This document shows, in pieces, positions 46,457-57,753 of a DNA stretch of 64,000 nucleotides (the first letter of the stretch is position 1; each line of letters opens with the position of its first letter). A model generated the notes under the pieces. It had not been told where the DNA came from and did no database searches. It saw nothing but the letters and a program-made list of their open reading frames with translations. The stretch comes from Porodaedalea pini (taxonomy: Eukaryota; Basidiomycota; Agaricomycetes; Hymenochaetales; Hymenochaetaceae). The translations under genes were made by a program, and so were the position numbers. The DNA is taken from the NCBI GenBank assembly GCA_002794775.1, contig NBAY01000005.1:1-64000 (forward strand), in the 5' to 3' direction.

Positions 46457-47992
46457 CTAGCTGTGCCCGTAAGTCTGTGGTGCATACTGCGAGACACCAT
46501 CGTACGCCGGTTGGCCCTGTGCATTCTGCACGTAGGCGGCTTGCATCATCTGGCGTTGTGCTTGAGCCTGAGCCTGAGCTTGCGCCTGAGCATGGGCACG
46601 TGCCTGTGCTTGAGCCTGAGCCTGAGCAGCTTGGGCCTGCGCTTGTGCAGCAGCATGCGAAGAATAAATAGTTTGCATGGGTTGTACGAACTGAGGAGGC
46701 TGCTGCTGTACTTGACCCTGGAAGGGATAGTTATACATTGGCGGGGCCATCGCACCTGCGGCGGCAGGATTTCCAACATTGTAGACGTTCGGAACGGTGC
46801 TCGTGAAGTAAGGATGGCTCAGAGCTTCAGCAGCAGTAAGCCGCTTGGCCGGATCAAACTGGAGTAGACGTTCCAGGAGATCACAAGCTGTACAGTAAAT
46901 ACTGTATTAGCATATCTTTAGTTGAATGTGAACGCAAGTTACCTTGAGGAGATGCTTTCGGTATTATTTGTTGAAATGGTATTTTAGGGTATCTCGGGTA
47001 TTGTTTGAGCGTTATTTCAGGCTAGGTCAGAAAGTCATTACAAAGGTACTTGGAGGCATCATTTCGCTTGTACTTACGGAGTCGGCGGCAATTTTTCTTA
47101 AAGTTCTCTCATCAGGCGTACCAACAATGCGCATAATGTGTAGGAGCTGATCCTGATTGTCACGCCCACGGAAAAGCGGGACACCAGAGATCATTTCGGC
47201 AAATATGCATCCGCACGACCAAACATCAATCGATGTGTTGTAAGTTCTCGATCCAAGGAGAACATCCGGTGCACGATACCACAACGTTACGACCTACGAA
47301 GCACTATTCAGCACACGGAAGAAATCTGATTGCGCTGCCAATCACTCACTTCGTTCGAGAAAGTGTTGACGGGGACGCCGAATGCTCGAGCTAGTCCAAA
47401 ATCACCTATTTTCAGTTCTCCCTTCCGGTTGATCAAGAGATTCTGCGGTTTAAGATCGCGGTGCAGGACTCGATTCTCGTGACAGAAGGCGGTTCCCTTC
47501 AAGAGTTGATACATGAAACTGCGGACAGTGGTAGGGTCGAGAGCACCGCGTTCTCCATGCGTGTCCATATACTTCTTCAAGTCTTGCTCACAGAACTCGA
47601 ATATTAGAACGAGCTTGGTTTCCGTATGAATAACATCGTGCAGGCGAACGATGTTGACGTGTTTGAGCTCTTTCATGAGTGAGATCTCCCGGATGGCCGT
47701 TGATGGCGTTCCTTCTTCAGCATCGAGGTGAATCTCCTTCAAGGCTACAATTTCATTTGTAGTCCGAGAGCGACCCTAGTAATATATTCTGAATGTGTTT
47801 CCTCACTAGAAAGACATTCGCTCGCACCTTGTACACCGTAGCATATGTCCCTTCACCTAAAGTGCATGAATGAGCCTTAGCAATGACGAGACCACAGGAG
47901 ACCACAAACCTAATTTTTCAAGCTAAGAGACGAATCAACGGTCTGTCGTCGTCCTGGATGTGGAAAGTTAACATACCTGCACGTAGTTCATT
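46457..47992 (-). CDS. PHO85: Cyclin-dependent kinase of the Pho85 type
   Basis: Seven exons join in frame (47992-47978, 47922-47910, 47856-47828, 47775-47350, 47293-47078, 47021-46943, 46887-46457), giving 402 residues. The glycine loop [10 protein letters not shown] is split over 13- and 29-nt exons. Further motifs are VALKEIHL, the [14 protein letters not shown] cyclin-binding helix, [62 protein letters not shown] and GTPDERTL. The LKKYMDTHG segment, PSTAIRE helix and ATVYK loop are characteristic of Pho85, which couples phosphate and nutrient status to growth. The C-terminal extension (~110 residues) is rich in Gln and Ala, with a (QA)n run, and absent from the core kinase. The regulating cyclin is not encoded nearby. 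Confidence 0.93.
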
Positions 47993-48655
47993 GGGGTCGT
48001 CGATCCGAAGGGTGCCAGTTTGAAAGGAGAAAGCAGACAGTATGATGGTCTTTATGAGCCTCAAACGAATAAAACCGTGGCCAAATTGCCGTGCGCAGGC
48101 TCGTCTTGACGGAAAACAAGCACAAGGCTGCACAACGCGTGGCTCAGCCGACGTGGCCTCCTTTGATTCTTGAAGGACAAAGCAGAAGATGCAGAACTTG
48201 TATGATGGTCGCAGATTAGATACACTGGAAGTACAAGGTCCTTATCGTACCAGAGATGGAGCAGACGCAAGTGGCAGATGGTGATCAAGTTGAAGCTGAG
48301 CGTCTGTTCCAGAACGGGCCACCATTGCATCGTGACGTGATGCATGTAACTGTGACTATATGCTAACGTAGCTCGTCTGATTCAACCTAGACCCTTTAAC
48401 ACTTTTCTTTGGCTGTTCAGTAAGCTGGTGGAATCAAAGAAATCACCATTAATATTTTGACATCGTTCTTCATGCAAATTGAGAATCTAGGGACGAGTAG
48501 TTCGTCCTGAGATTGAGAGTCTAGAGGAAAGACCCGAATGCGGCATTACTTTTTTGAGTCGATGATCAGCGCAAAAAGTTTGTTTCCTCAGCACGCGACG
48601 ACCGCTGACCCGCCGTCTATCTCTCCGACGCTCAACAAATCCGCCGACGTCCGTT
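47993..48655. other. Divergent promoter region between PHO85-like and UTP5-like genes
   Basis: 0.66 kb with no convincing gene. Open frames on both strands are short and lack protein-like composition. Confidence 0.5.
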
Positions 48656-51214
48656 ATGCCGGGAGCTCCTCAAAAGTCAAAGAGACAGCATGCAAAACCG
48701 CCAAAATCGCGCCCTCTAGCTACCTCGTCTATCTCCCAGCCAGTCGTCGAGGACGCTTGGTTGTCCACGGTCCTGTCCGCTTTTTCTCGAGATGCGCAAC
48801 TCTTCGCTTTTCTTTCATTAGCAGTCGACAAACATCGGCTGCGCGTCTTTGATGTCAACACCAACCAGGCCATTGCTGAGCACATTGTCGACCACGCTCG
48901 AGCGACTTCGCTCGCCTGGATACCATATAACACGGCGGACAAAAATGCTGCAGACAATGAAGCTGCTCCTTCAAAAAAACGGAAAAAACTTGATGCTGCC
49001 TCTGGTGTCACGAGAAAAAGTGCTAGCTCGCCTGCCGAAGTGCAGGCAGTAGCTCTCGGACTCTCTGACGGAAGCGTGCAGATATTTTCTGCGGTCCACG
49101 GCCGTATTCTCAGAACTCTAGCGCACGCTACAAGCAAATCGTCCGTGCTGGCTATTGTAGAAGGAGGTCCCCATGATGGCGCGAATCAATCTGTTTGGAC
49201 TTCAAGCTCTGACGGTACTTTGCGACTGTGGGACTTGCGCAAAATCGAGATTCTTGTCAGTATGCAGAGCGAAGGACGGACGCCATATTCTGCTCTTGCA
49301 ATTCGCCCGGGATTGAAGGGTAGTCAGACGCATGTTCTCGCGGCCAGCAGCACCATTCACCTCCTTTCTTCTTCTGTTGACTCGGAGTCAAGCGATGATT
49401 CCGACTCAGATAGTCTTAAAGAGATCTGTACATTTGGTGGCCACGCGTCTGCTGTGAAGTCACTGCTATGGGACCACTCTTCATCCCCGAGCAGGCGGTT
49501 TTACTCTTGTGCAGAAGATGATAGATTCATTTACATATGGGAAACGCCCGAGCCTGCGTCGAATAAAAGCAAATTGGCTGCTTCGTGTCCTCTAGATGCA
49601 GACGTCCGTCAAATCGATATTTCTTCCTCGTCCGGGAAGCAGATTCTTCTCGCCCTTTCTTCGTCTGGGAAAATAACTCTTTCTCCGATTCCTACCGAGT
49701 TAACCACATCGATCGGAGCTACAAGCACCACGAAGCAGCTTGTTCCTACTCTGCTCCCTCGCTCGACAATCAATCTATCAAAAAAAGCCACGTCGGACGT
49801 CCGTATTGTAGCTGCTGCATTTTTGCGTAATGAGCAGGGCAGGATACGCACGGCTCTGCTGAGTGGGGGAGCGAAAGTGGCATTTGAAACGCTGGTATGT
49901 GTTTATTCATTGCGGGCTAGAAATTTTTGACCATAGTTTCATTTGAACAGGAATATCTCGACACTGCGGGGGAATTTGTATCTGAGCTAAATCTGAAGCC
50001 TAGTCCGTCCGCCTTTGACCTGTCAAGAGATGCAAACGGCGCTCTTGTAAGTATTTCATTTCATTCTTCATGTCTCTCCCTTTAATATTGAACTATATAT
50101 GAAAAGATTACCAACAAACGCTACACCGAGCCTTCTGGCATAGCCGTAGCGACCGGCGCAGAAACTCCACATGACCCTGCCCTTGATGCAATAGCTGACC
50201 GCGAAATTGAAGGTGCTCTCGATGCGGATCTTGCTGAGCTCAGCCTCGGTCAGCGCCTTGCTGCACGATCTGACGCTGTTGGAGGCAATTGGGCGGGTCA
50301 TGAACATCGTTCATCAGGGAGCGATGCTGAGGAGGCTCAAGCTCATGGACTCTTCCAGCGCGAGCGGCGTCAACTGAAATACGAGTCGGTTCCAGCGCAC
50401 TCGCTTACGCGCACGCTTATACAGGCATTGCATGCGGGCGATACAAGTCTGCTCGAGGCGTGTCTCAGGCATTCAGACGAGACGCTCGTGCGCAATACCA
50501 TCGCACGACTGCCATCTCAGCTCGCCGTGCCTTTGCTGACGGCATGCGTTGAGCGACTCGGGCGTGGTGCTCGAGGGAATGGTGTCAAAGGGCGCGGGGG
50601 AGGAGCAAGCGCACAAAGGGGGATGGCGCTAATCAAATGGGTGCGCGCCGTGCTGACAATCCATAGTGGGCACTTGATGACCGTGAGTTCATGCGTGAGC
50701 AATGGGTATCAGTGTTTGCTGAATCTTTTCTCTTCCTTTCTTGTGACAGATGCCGGACCTTGTAGCCCGGCTCTCGCATCTGTACTCGACACTCGCAAAG
50801 CGGCTCACGCTTCAGGATCGCCTTCTGTCGCTTAGCGGACGATTAGACCTCGTCCTCGCTCAGGTCGAGCTCCGTTCTTCGAATGCACCCGCTCCTTTAA
50901 CCTCGCAAAAACGAAAAGACAAGAAGCGCGGGACGGCGAAGAAAGAGCCTTTAAAGTATGTAGAGGGCGAGAGCTCGGACGAGGAGGACGAGGAGGACGA
51001 GGAGATGCATGTTGAAGTTGAGGAGGATGACAACGGCAGTATAGAGGATGTAGAATTGGGCGGGGATAGCGAAGATGAGAGCGAAGAGGATGGTAGCGAT
51101 GGCAGCGACGAGGATGATGATGAAGAGGACGACGGTAACTTAGTAAACGGTTTCGTTGACGAGGAAGCGGAAGAGGACTACGATGAGGATGGATCGGAAG
51201 AGGACAGCGATTAG
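48656..51214 (+). CDS. UTP5: U3 snoRNP-associated WD-repeat protein (Utp5/WDR43)
   Basis: Four exons (48656-49894, 49951-50046, 50107-50682, 50750-51214) give 791 residues. Basic N-terminus, then WD-repeat-like segments (HRLRVFDVNTNQAIAEHIVDH, ALGLSDGSVQIFSAVHG, SVWTSSSDGTLRLWDLRK, ICTFGGHASAVKSLLWDH, FYSCAEDDRFIYIWE). A C-terminal Utp12 domain follows (residues ~480-640: LTRTLIQALHAGDTSLLEAC, LLTACVERLGR, LIKWVRAVLTIHSGHLMT). The tail is extremely acidic (EEDEEDEEMHVEVEEDD onward). This architecture matches Utp5/WDR43, part of the t-UTP/UtpA complex of the small-subunit processome in the nucleolus. The gene is intact; it converges on the Fpg gene with only ~54 bp between stop codons. Confidence 0.9.
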
Positions 51215-51268
51215 AGGTGGTTCCTGGATATATTAGTTTCTGACTATCTTATTGGTGCAAGCATCGCG

Positions 51269-52865
51269 CTATGCACGATCAGTCCTTTGACGTTTTCGGC
51301 CCTTGGGCTGGGTTTGAACTTGCGGGAGCTTATGAGTCTGCAGAACCCCCCGAATCAGCCTACCTGGAAAGCGTGTACAATCTGAGACCCCAAATACCTG
51401 CGACCTGGTAGGTGGAGACATTCCCTCGATATCAGAGAGAGATGTGAGTGGGCTTTCTTCATCTGACTGAAAGAGAAGGGGTCAGCGAATGAGCTTATGG
51501 ACACATCGCAAGGTTCAGTACCTCCTGTCCAGGTTCTCCATCGTTCATTTTTGGAACCCGTACTGATTGTAGCTCCATAACGAATGCAGACGTGCGGCCT
51601 CCGACTTTTAGCCATTTGATGGTTGCGGGCTCTCCGGAAGGCTACATTGATACATCTAAATTTATGAATCTCGAACAAGGAAGACAACTCACCAGCTTTA
51701 GAACACTCGATTGTTTCTTCTTGCCCTTTCCCTTTGAGAGTCGCATTGAAGTCAGAACTTGGGCTATTCGAGCCAGGTACGTTAAGCATTACACTCACCC
51801 AGCGATGGTTGAACAGCCAGCTATCCGGAAACTTGTTAGAGTCCGCATTCACAGAAACGGCCGTCTGACAGACGTAGGATGTGTTTTCGTGCAAAGCTGA
51901 TACCTGGTCGAATACTAGAGTATTACACCTCTGCTCAGGATGGACGCGTGAGTGGTATAGTATTTCGTCTAGATAAGGATTCTCGTAAATAAGGGCATTC
52001 GCAAAATGAACTGTTTGACTTACCGGCTACCCAATTTCCCACGCCTGCACTGAAGGACTGGTCAAGCAGAAGGACCTTCACCGGGCAGGATCGTTTCAGG
52101 ACATTCTTTGAGAATTCATCCAAAGGAGGCATACACAGTATAGGGTCAAAGCCAAGAAGTGAGATGGGAGGTTCCTTCATCGGCTCTTTGCAAAGCCGGA
52201 TGCGTCCCAAGCGGCGCGGATCGACAAAGGCGATTTGAGTTATTAAATCGGGCGTTGAGCATCCTTCCGAATTAGAAAGATGCAAGATAAACTGATGTCA
52301 TTGGTTATCTAGTATTAATTATTTGGACGAGTGACAAGAAGGCGGTCTCACTTTTGTGAATCGCGGTGGCCATTGAGAGTCGCCTCTCTTCGGACCCTCT
52401 TTGTAGTATAAGGGCTCTTCTCCCTTAACCTTCAGATAGTGATCTGTCAGAGGGCAAATGCTAAGGAACTATCATGCTGTACGTACGAGTACATTTCCCG
52501 TCATCCCGAAATGCAATACTGGTATTGGACCATCTCCATCCAGGTCCAAGAAGAATACTTTCCCGTATCTTTTGACATCTTTCACTGTCCTTGCTTGGAC
52601 TGCATTTGCCTACATTGTAGACAAAATGGTGATGAACAAAGCTCAGGTTGAAAGAAAAAAAACTTGCAAATTCGGTGTGAGATGCTCCTGAAAACACTAT
52701 AGTATCTTCGTTCGTTTCTACTCGGATGATTGTCTTCCCTTGCGCGTGAGTCTTGACAAGCTTCGCTGCTCTTTCTACTTCTGCATTTCATACGAGTGAG
52801 AGGGGGGGGGGGGGGGGTTCGACTAAATTTGTCTAGCTTGTGCACTCACCAGGAAGTTCTGGCAT
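51269..52865 (-). CDS. Formamidopyrimidine-DNA glycosylase (Fpg/MutM family)
   Basis: The catalytic N-terminus MPELPEVERAAKLVKTH is assembled across intron 1: exon 1 is only 16 nt (52865-52850) and exon 2 starts at 52780. Downstream are YGKVFFLDLDGDGPIPVLHFGMTG, LITQIAFVDPRRLGRIRL, the H2TH region VLLLDQSFSAGVGNWVADEILY, RVHPEQRCNT, WLFNHRWGKGKK and SGEPATIKWLKVGGRTSAF. The usual bacterial zinc finger is absent; plant and fungal Fpg proteins also lack it. The tail is Ser/Glu-rich and ends in a basic KGRKRQR, a likely nuclear signal. The stop is TAG 51271-51269 if the last frame is read through; an extra intron would end it at 51362-51360. The enzyme excises oxidised purines in base-excision repair. 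Intron 2 uses a GC donor. Confidence 0.92.
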
Positions 52866-53531
52866 TTCACAAGACCGCGTCACTGTCAGTGACGACAACT
52901 TAGCTTACAGCCATTTTCATAAGTCCTGCGACACGTGCATTTCACGTGAAATGAGCCGCGTCTGAGCCAAAACGTCGAAAAATAGAATAAATGTTGATTT
53001 TCTCTGTAAATTCTGCGCAGTACCTGCTCATTAAGTACTCAAAAAATAGGCATGGTTCTCAGGAGCAGAAATATGTAAAATAGGGAGCAATACATTGACT
53101 GTGTAGGTGGGTGGAGATCAAACAAGTGCAGCCAGTCTGTTCTCTCATACATTTCCACTGAGATTCAAAAATTATGGCTCCCCTACATCTACCTATAAAA
53201 TTCTTTCCCATGACTGTAAATTAAGTATATGACTATACCAACAGCTCCTGCAAGTCTGAAGCCAATCCATGCAGTATTCATGGTGCAGCAGCAAGGTTTG
53301 TGTTCCACTTTGAGCTCTTTCCACCTTCCTCTTCTCACAACAGGTCTTGCAGCACGGGCGAGAAGACCGCTAAGATTATGATTCTTTTTGTGTAATTATC
53401 GGACACATAAAAGCCATCTTCCCTGCAAGTTTCCTGTCCATTCGCTTTGTGCTTCGACTGCTACGCTCAAATTTCTGTGCATACTACCAACACCTGTGAG
53501 CACGTGAGCACGTGTTAGCCAAGCCACCGCC
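52866..53531. other. Intergenic, no gene seen
   Basis: AT-rich sequence upstream of both the Fpg gene (-) and the transposase (+). I searched by eye for an inverted repeat matching the far side of the transposase and did not find one. Confidence 0.45.
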
Positions 53532-54766
53532 ATGCAAACACGAAAGCCAACACTCTACTTCCTCCTCCTCTCAGGTCGTTCCATGATGGTTTCAGGCAAG
53601 GCACTCTCAGATGATGCAAGACACATCATATTCAGACTGTATCAGTCACGACTCTTCACCGTGCATGATCTGGCCAGGGTAATAGATATCCATTGAGCAA
53701 CAATCCACCGAACTGTTGCTCAACATGAGCGCATGGGGCATTTACGACAGGAGGGCACGAGGACCGGAAGACCAAGGTTGCTTGATTATGCGGATACACA
53801 GGTGAGTGCATTTTTTGAATTGTAATGACTTGCTGCAGCTAACTGAACTATAGTATCTCTTGAGCATGATAGAGCATCGCAAGGACCAGTACTTAGACAA
53901 GGTGAGGGAGGAGCTGGAAAGGGTAACAGGCAAGAAGGTTTCGGACACTACAGTATGGAGGTCTCTGCGCCGGGCTGGGTTCACTCTGAAGACGGTGCGG
54001 TGATGCTTATGGCTTCGCATCAGCAAACTTACTCTGCTCAAGATATCGAAAAGGGCACTTGAACGCAGCGAGTCTGCTCGGCTCTGGTACACATTGAGAA
54101 TGGGATCTCAATATGAGGCAGAACAGCTTGTCTTTGTCAATGAGAGCACATGTGACCGACATACCTTCTTGAGGAAGAAAGCATGGGCTTTGCAGGGTTA
54201 TCAGGCATGTCGGAAAGTGATCTTTACATGGGGAAAAAGGTGCGATGCTTACCTTTATGACTGCAGATCTGACTGCTTGCCTCTTCTAGGTATTCGATCT
54301 TGCCCGCAATCACTTCAACTGGCATGCTTGACTGTACAATACTGGAAGGATCTTTCAATGCCACCTCCTTCTCCGCATTTATCAGGGATCTCTTGGACCA
54401 CATGCAACCTTGGCCGGCCCAAAACTCTGTCGTGGTGATGGACAACTGCACAATCCACAAGTCACTGGAAATCCACAAACTCATTGAGTCAAGGTCTGTC
54501 TATTTTGACCTGTCGTGCTGCGACGCAGGGCTCTTACTGATCTGACTCCGCACAGGGGCATGAAGCTGGAATTTCTCCCCGCGTATTCTCCGGACTTCAA
54601 CCCGATCGAGCTGGCATTCTCTCTGCTGAAATCTCAACTTCGTTGGGTCAAATTCAGTGATGAGGAAACGGACACTTCAGTATTCGCGAAGCTTTACGGT
54701 GAAACCATGTCTATCAGTGCTGTGGACTGTCGTGCTTTCTATCATCATTGCAGTTATCTCTGTTAG
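53532..54766 (+). pseudogene. Tc1/IS630-type DDE transposase, inactivated
   Basis: Helix-turn-helix part (LSDDARHIIFRLYQSRLFTVHDLARVIDI) followed by TGA (CAT TGA GCA) where an Arg codon is expected, then TIHRTVAQHE and TGRPRLLDY. The catalytic core after several short introns reads QLVFVNEST, VVVMDNCTIHKS and YSPDFNPIELAFSLLKSQL. In this superfamily the first motif is VDES; here the Asp is Asn (AAT at 54139-54141), so the first metal ligand is lost. Stop TAG 54764-54766. The two lesions make the protein non-functional. This DDE transposase family is abundant in mushroom-forming fungi. No terminal inverted repeats located. Confidence 0.85.
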
Positions 54767-54862
54767 TGTTGGGTTTCTTCATCGAGTGGATACAGGCTTC
54801 CTTGTCACTGTCTCAACTGGTCCAACAATGTAATATATTCTGTCTATATGATGTATGCATAA

Positions 54863-56662
54863 CTACTGTTCCTTGATGTGAGAAACATCCTCCTGCGCAT
54901 ATTGAACGATACAATTGAGTAACCCAATGCTTGCCTCCACTTGAGCATCAATAACCATCTTCTCAAGCCTTCCAAATTCTAAGTAAGCCAAGTCATCCAA
55001 GCGTTTAACATCATTGGCCTCGAAAACAGGTAGCAGAGACCTGTATTGGTAGTCATCGTGGCCTCTCTCCATGTCATCGTGCAATGATTCAATCCAATTC
55101 TGAACAGAAGGGTAATCGCATGGCCTGCGCTCAGCTATCACCCGGTTATGCATTTCGTAGTGCTGGGCAATGACCAGCTGGTTGAAAGGTTGCATTGGCA
55201 CTACAGTTGCCACTGTTCCGGCTGTCACAGGAGCACTGTTGGGGAGGGATGTTGTAGGCCCAGTTGCTATGTCAGAGCCAGTTCCTGCGCTGGCATTGTC
55301 AGCTGCTTTCCACTGCTTGTCCAATACTTTCAGTTGCCCTGGTACTTCGTCCACTTTGACTCCGGGAGTATTCTTATACTGGACAAAGTATACTTTTAGT
55401 CTGGTGAGATTGTGCTTTGTCAATGGACTCACAATCAGTTTTGCATGTTCAACAAGATGTTTGTTGGAATACATAAGATGGTCTTTTGACCCTCTTATTT
55501 TACCACAGAGCCTGCCGTCGTGTTTATCACATTTGAACACTGCTGCGATTTGCGCCATAATCTGTTCGAGTGCAGCATCATAAGCTTCCTTAGCACCGGT
55601 GACCCCTGAAGGAGTCGCATTCGTTCTAGTCGCACTTTGCTGTTTATTGCTGTTCCCATTGTTCCCGCGTGTATTCTTCACTGCATGTCAGGAACCACTT
55701 TATACATCAAATACTATAGACAAACCTGATTACTGAGATTCTGAATGACAATTCTGGGGTTTTCGTTACCTCGTTTCTTCTTCTTTTCAGCTGCTTGATG
55801 CCTGTGAACTCATTTGAACAGCGTGTCCAACTGGTCTTGTGTATCCAAATATTCTGGTTTGAGCTTTGTCCCAGACTTCACAGACCAGCAAGCTGTGTAA
55901 CCAAGTTGGTCGAATGTAGAATGGCCCCGGGCGATTGAAACCGCTTCATTGATCAAATCAGCCAGCGACATCTTGGAGTTGATCTTCATGTCTCGCACAC
56001 CAGTACTGTCATGAATTTTTACCATGACTTCCAGTTCGGGCTTTTTCTCTGCAGCAGGTGTCGATGTGATCCATCCATAAGCTTTTGCATGTCCAAGGGA
56101 GGGAGTATTCCAGTCCACGTACTCGCTAGCTATACTTTTCTTAGCCACAGCCTTAGGCAACAATGAATGGAGGTTTTGTACCATCATCAAGATGGAAAGA
56201 ACGCTCATCAGGCTTGTCAGGGGAGTCAGGAATTTCATCAAAGGCCGATCTGTCATCGTCAAAACCCTGCGTTTCATTCATAGTGTCGTTCAAGCCAAGT
56301 CCTGAAGCCCGAACGACGTCTGCAATGGATATATCCCCCTGATCTTCAGACAAATGCTCCTGTTCAACTGTATCCTTGTCATTGCCCTTCTTGCGTGGCT
56401 ATGGGCATGAAAACCGGTCAGAGAGAGCATTTGCATCAAATTTCACAACTACAGTTTGGCGGGTTGGCTTTGCTGTTGTAGCATATTTCTTCCCACTCAA
56501 TTTCAACTGCTTTTTTGTGGGAGTTTCGGGAACCTGATTGGGGACTTCATTTTTCCTGGGATGACCAACAGGGTGTTTCTTCATCTGCACAGCTAATTCC
56601 ACAGCTAGTTCTTCGCCGTCTTTGAGTTTTTTGGACTTCTTTCTGACACATTGAGGTGGCAT
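54863..56662 (-). pseudogene. Unknown protein gene with several lesions
   Basis: Starts at ATG 56662 (MPPQCVRKKSKKLKDGEELA), basic and nuclear-looking. An in-frame TAG at 56401-56399 is followed by continuing sequence (PRKKGNDKDTVEQEHLSEDQ). A one-base frame change near 56160-56250 leads to VAKKSIASEYVDWNTPSLGH and ACWSVKSGTKLKPEYLDTQD. A TGA at 55812-55810 is followed by an open VHRHQAAEKKKKRGNENP, then an intron to the last exon (NTRGNNGNSNKQQ to SHIKEQ). About 600 residues in total if intact. Lys-rich and Asp/Glu-rich segments alternate; no known domain. It lies tail to tail with the dead transposase and may be a passenger of the same element (speculative). Confidence 0.5.
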
Positions 56663-57186
56663 CGTAGGGTCAGGAAAAGAAACGCAATTCGATTTCGCTT
56701 AGAGCATCGGATATTTTTGCTTACCAAATATTTTGGTACCTAAGCCTCCCGAAAGATGTCGGCGACCTCTACCTCCTTCATGACTATTGCTTTCATGCCG
56801 ACTGAGCCATTGTGGACCAAGGTTGAAGGTAGGGAACTGGCTATCCCAATGCGGCAAGAATACAAAAGGAGGGTTCAGGGCATCAAAATGCACCGGTCTC
56901 ATCTTTATCTCTCGTCCTTCTCCTCCCATCCCCATCAGTCTTGCTCTCCCACCTCATTGCTCACCCCTATAAGTACCCATTGCTATGGAAGGACAAGCTG
57001 GATGGCATCCTATGGATCCTTCCAGTGACATAGTCATGGTTAATAGTATGGAATAGATCGCCACGTTCTAAGTCTTTGGTGGCTTACAAACAGGCATTTT
57101 GTGTAGCACCCAGTGAAGTTCATGATCATGAAGACACCATGGAAGACTCTGAGCAGTTGCAAGAGGTGCTATCTGGTAAGCATATG
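56663..57186 (+). other. Possible 5' fragment of a plus-strand gene
   Basis: From about 56984 the plus strand reads MEGQAGWHPMDPSSDIVM, then a possible intron and VAPSEVHDHEDTMEDSEQLQ ending at a GTAAGC donor near 57177. Nothing downstream continues it before the LTR-like sequence. Rest of the interval is unremarkable. Confidence 0.25.
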
Positions 57187-57753
57187 TGTTAGGGTCGGGT
57201 GAATATTCCAATTCTTTAACCACGAAGGTGTTGCCTTCCGGACTGTAGGGTCCTCTGAGTGGTGTGTTACCGAGACGACTTTACTTATCTTCAACCGATC
57301 CCGTAACCAGCTTCTCCTTCGCTGCCCTTATCAGGTGGAACCTGAGGTTGGTATTGAAAGCACTTAGTTACAGCAGATAGGGGAGGTAATGCCCTAGAGG
57401 GTCGAGAGACGTTTGCTGCGATGTTGTCTAGGAGGCAAACTGCTAGGCTTGGCGTAGCCGAGATGCACTCAACCAGACTGGGTTCTGTGGACAATGAGAG
57501 GAACCTTCTAAGCGTGGCGTAGCTGAGGGTCTACTCAATCAAAGTCAATCCTTATTCAACTTGGGACAAATCCTCAACCCAGTATGGGGCGGACTCGTTA
57601 TTCAACCAAGGAGGATATTACACAGTGGTAGTTATAGATGTAGAGGTAGGGGTAAGAAGTAGCAGTGTTCTGTAACCTTCTGAAAGAAAGCTAAAAGCGA
57701 TAGAGAATGGGGATCTGGGGTGCTAGTTACTCGGCCTTATATAGCCTACCGAA
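57187..57753 (+). repeat. Probable LTR fragment interrupted by gypsy B
   Basis: Starts TGTTAGGGTCGGG, contains imperfect internal repeats (GGCGTAGCCGAGATGCACTCAA and GGCGTAGCTGAGGGTCTACTCAA type) and a TTATATA box about 20 bp before gypsy B begins. The rest of this LTR would lie beyond the right edge. Tentative. Confidence 0.35.

Noticed and set aside
53940..54050. TGA in the transposase after LKTV as a second nonsense codon
   Set aside because: A GT...AG intron (GTGCGG to CTCAAG) removes it and keeps the frame to ISKRALE, so it is better read as an intron.
52900..57180. Terminal inverted repeats of the Tc1/IS630-type element
   Set aside because: Compared by eye on both sides of the transposase; no convincing inverted pair found, so element ends are not annotated.
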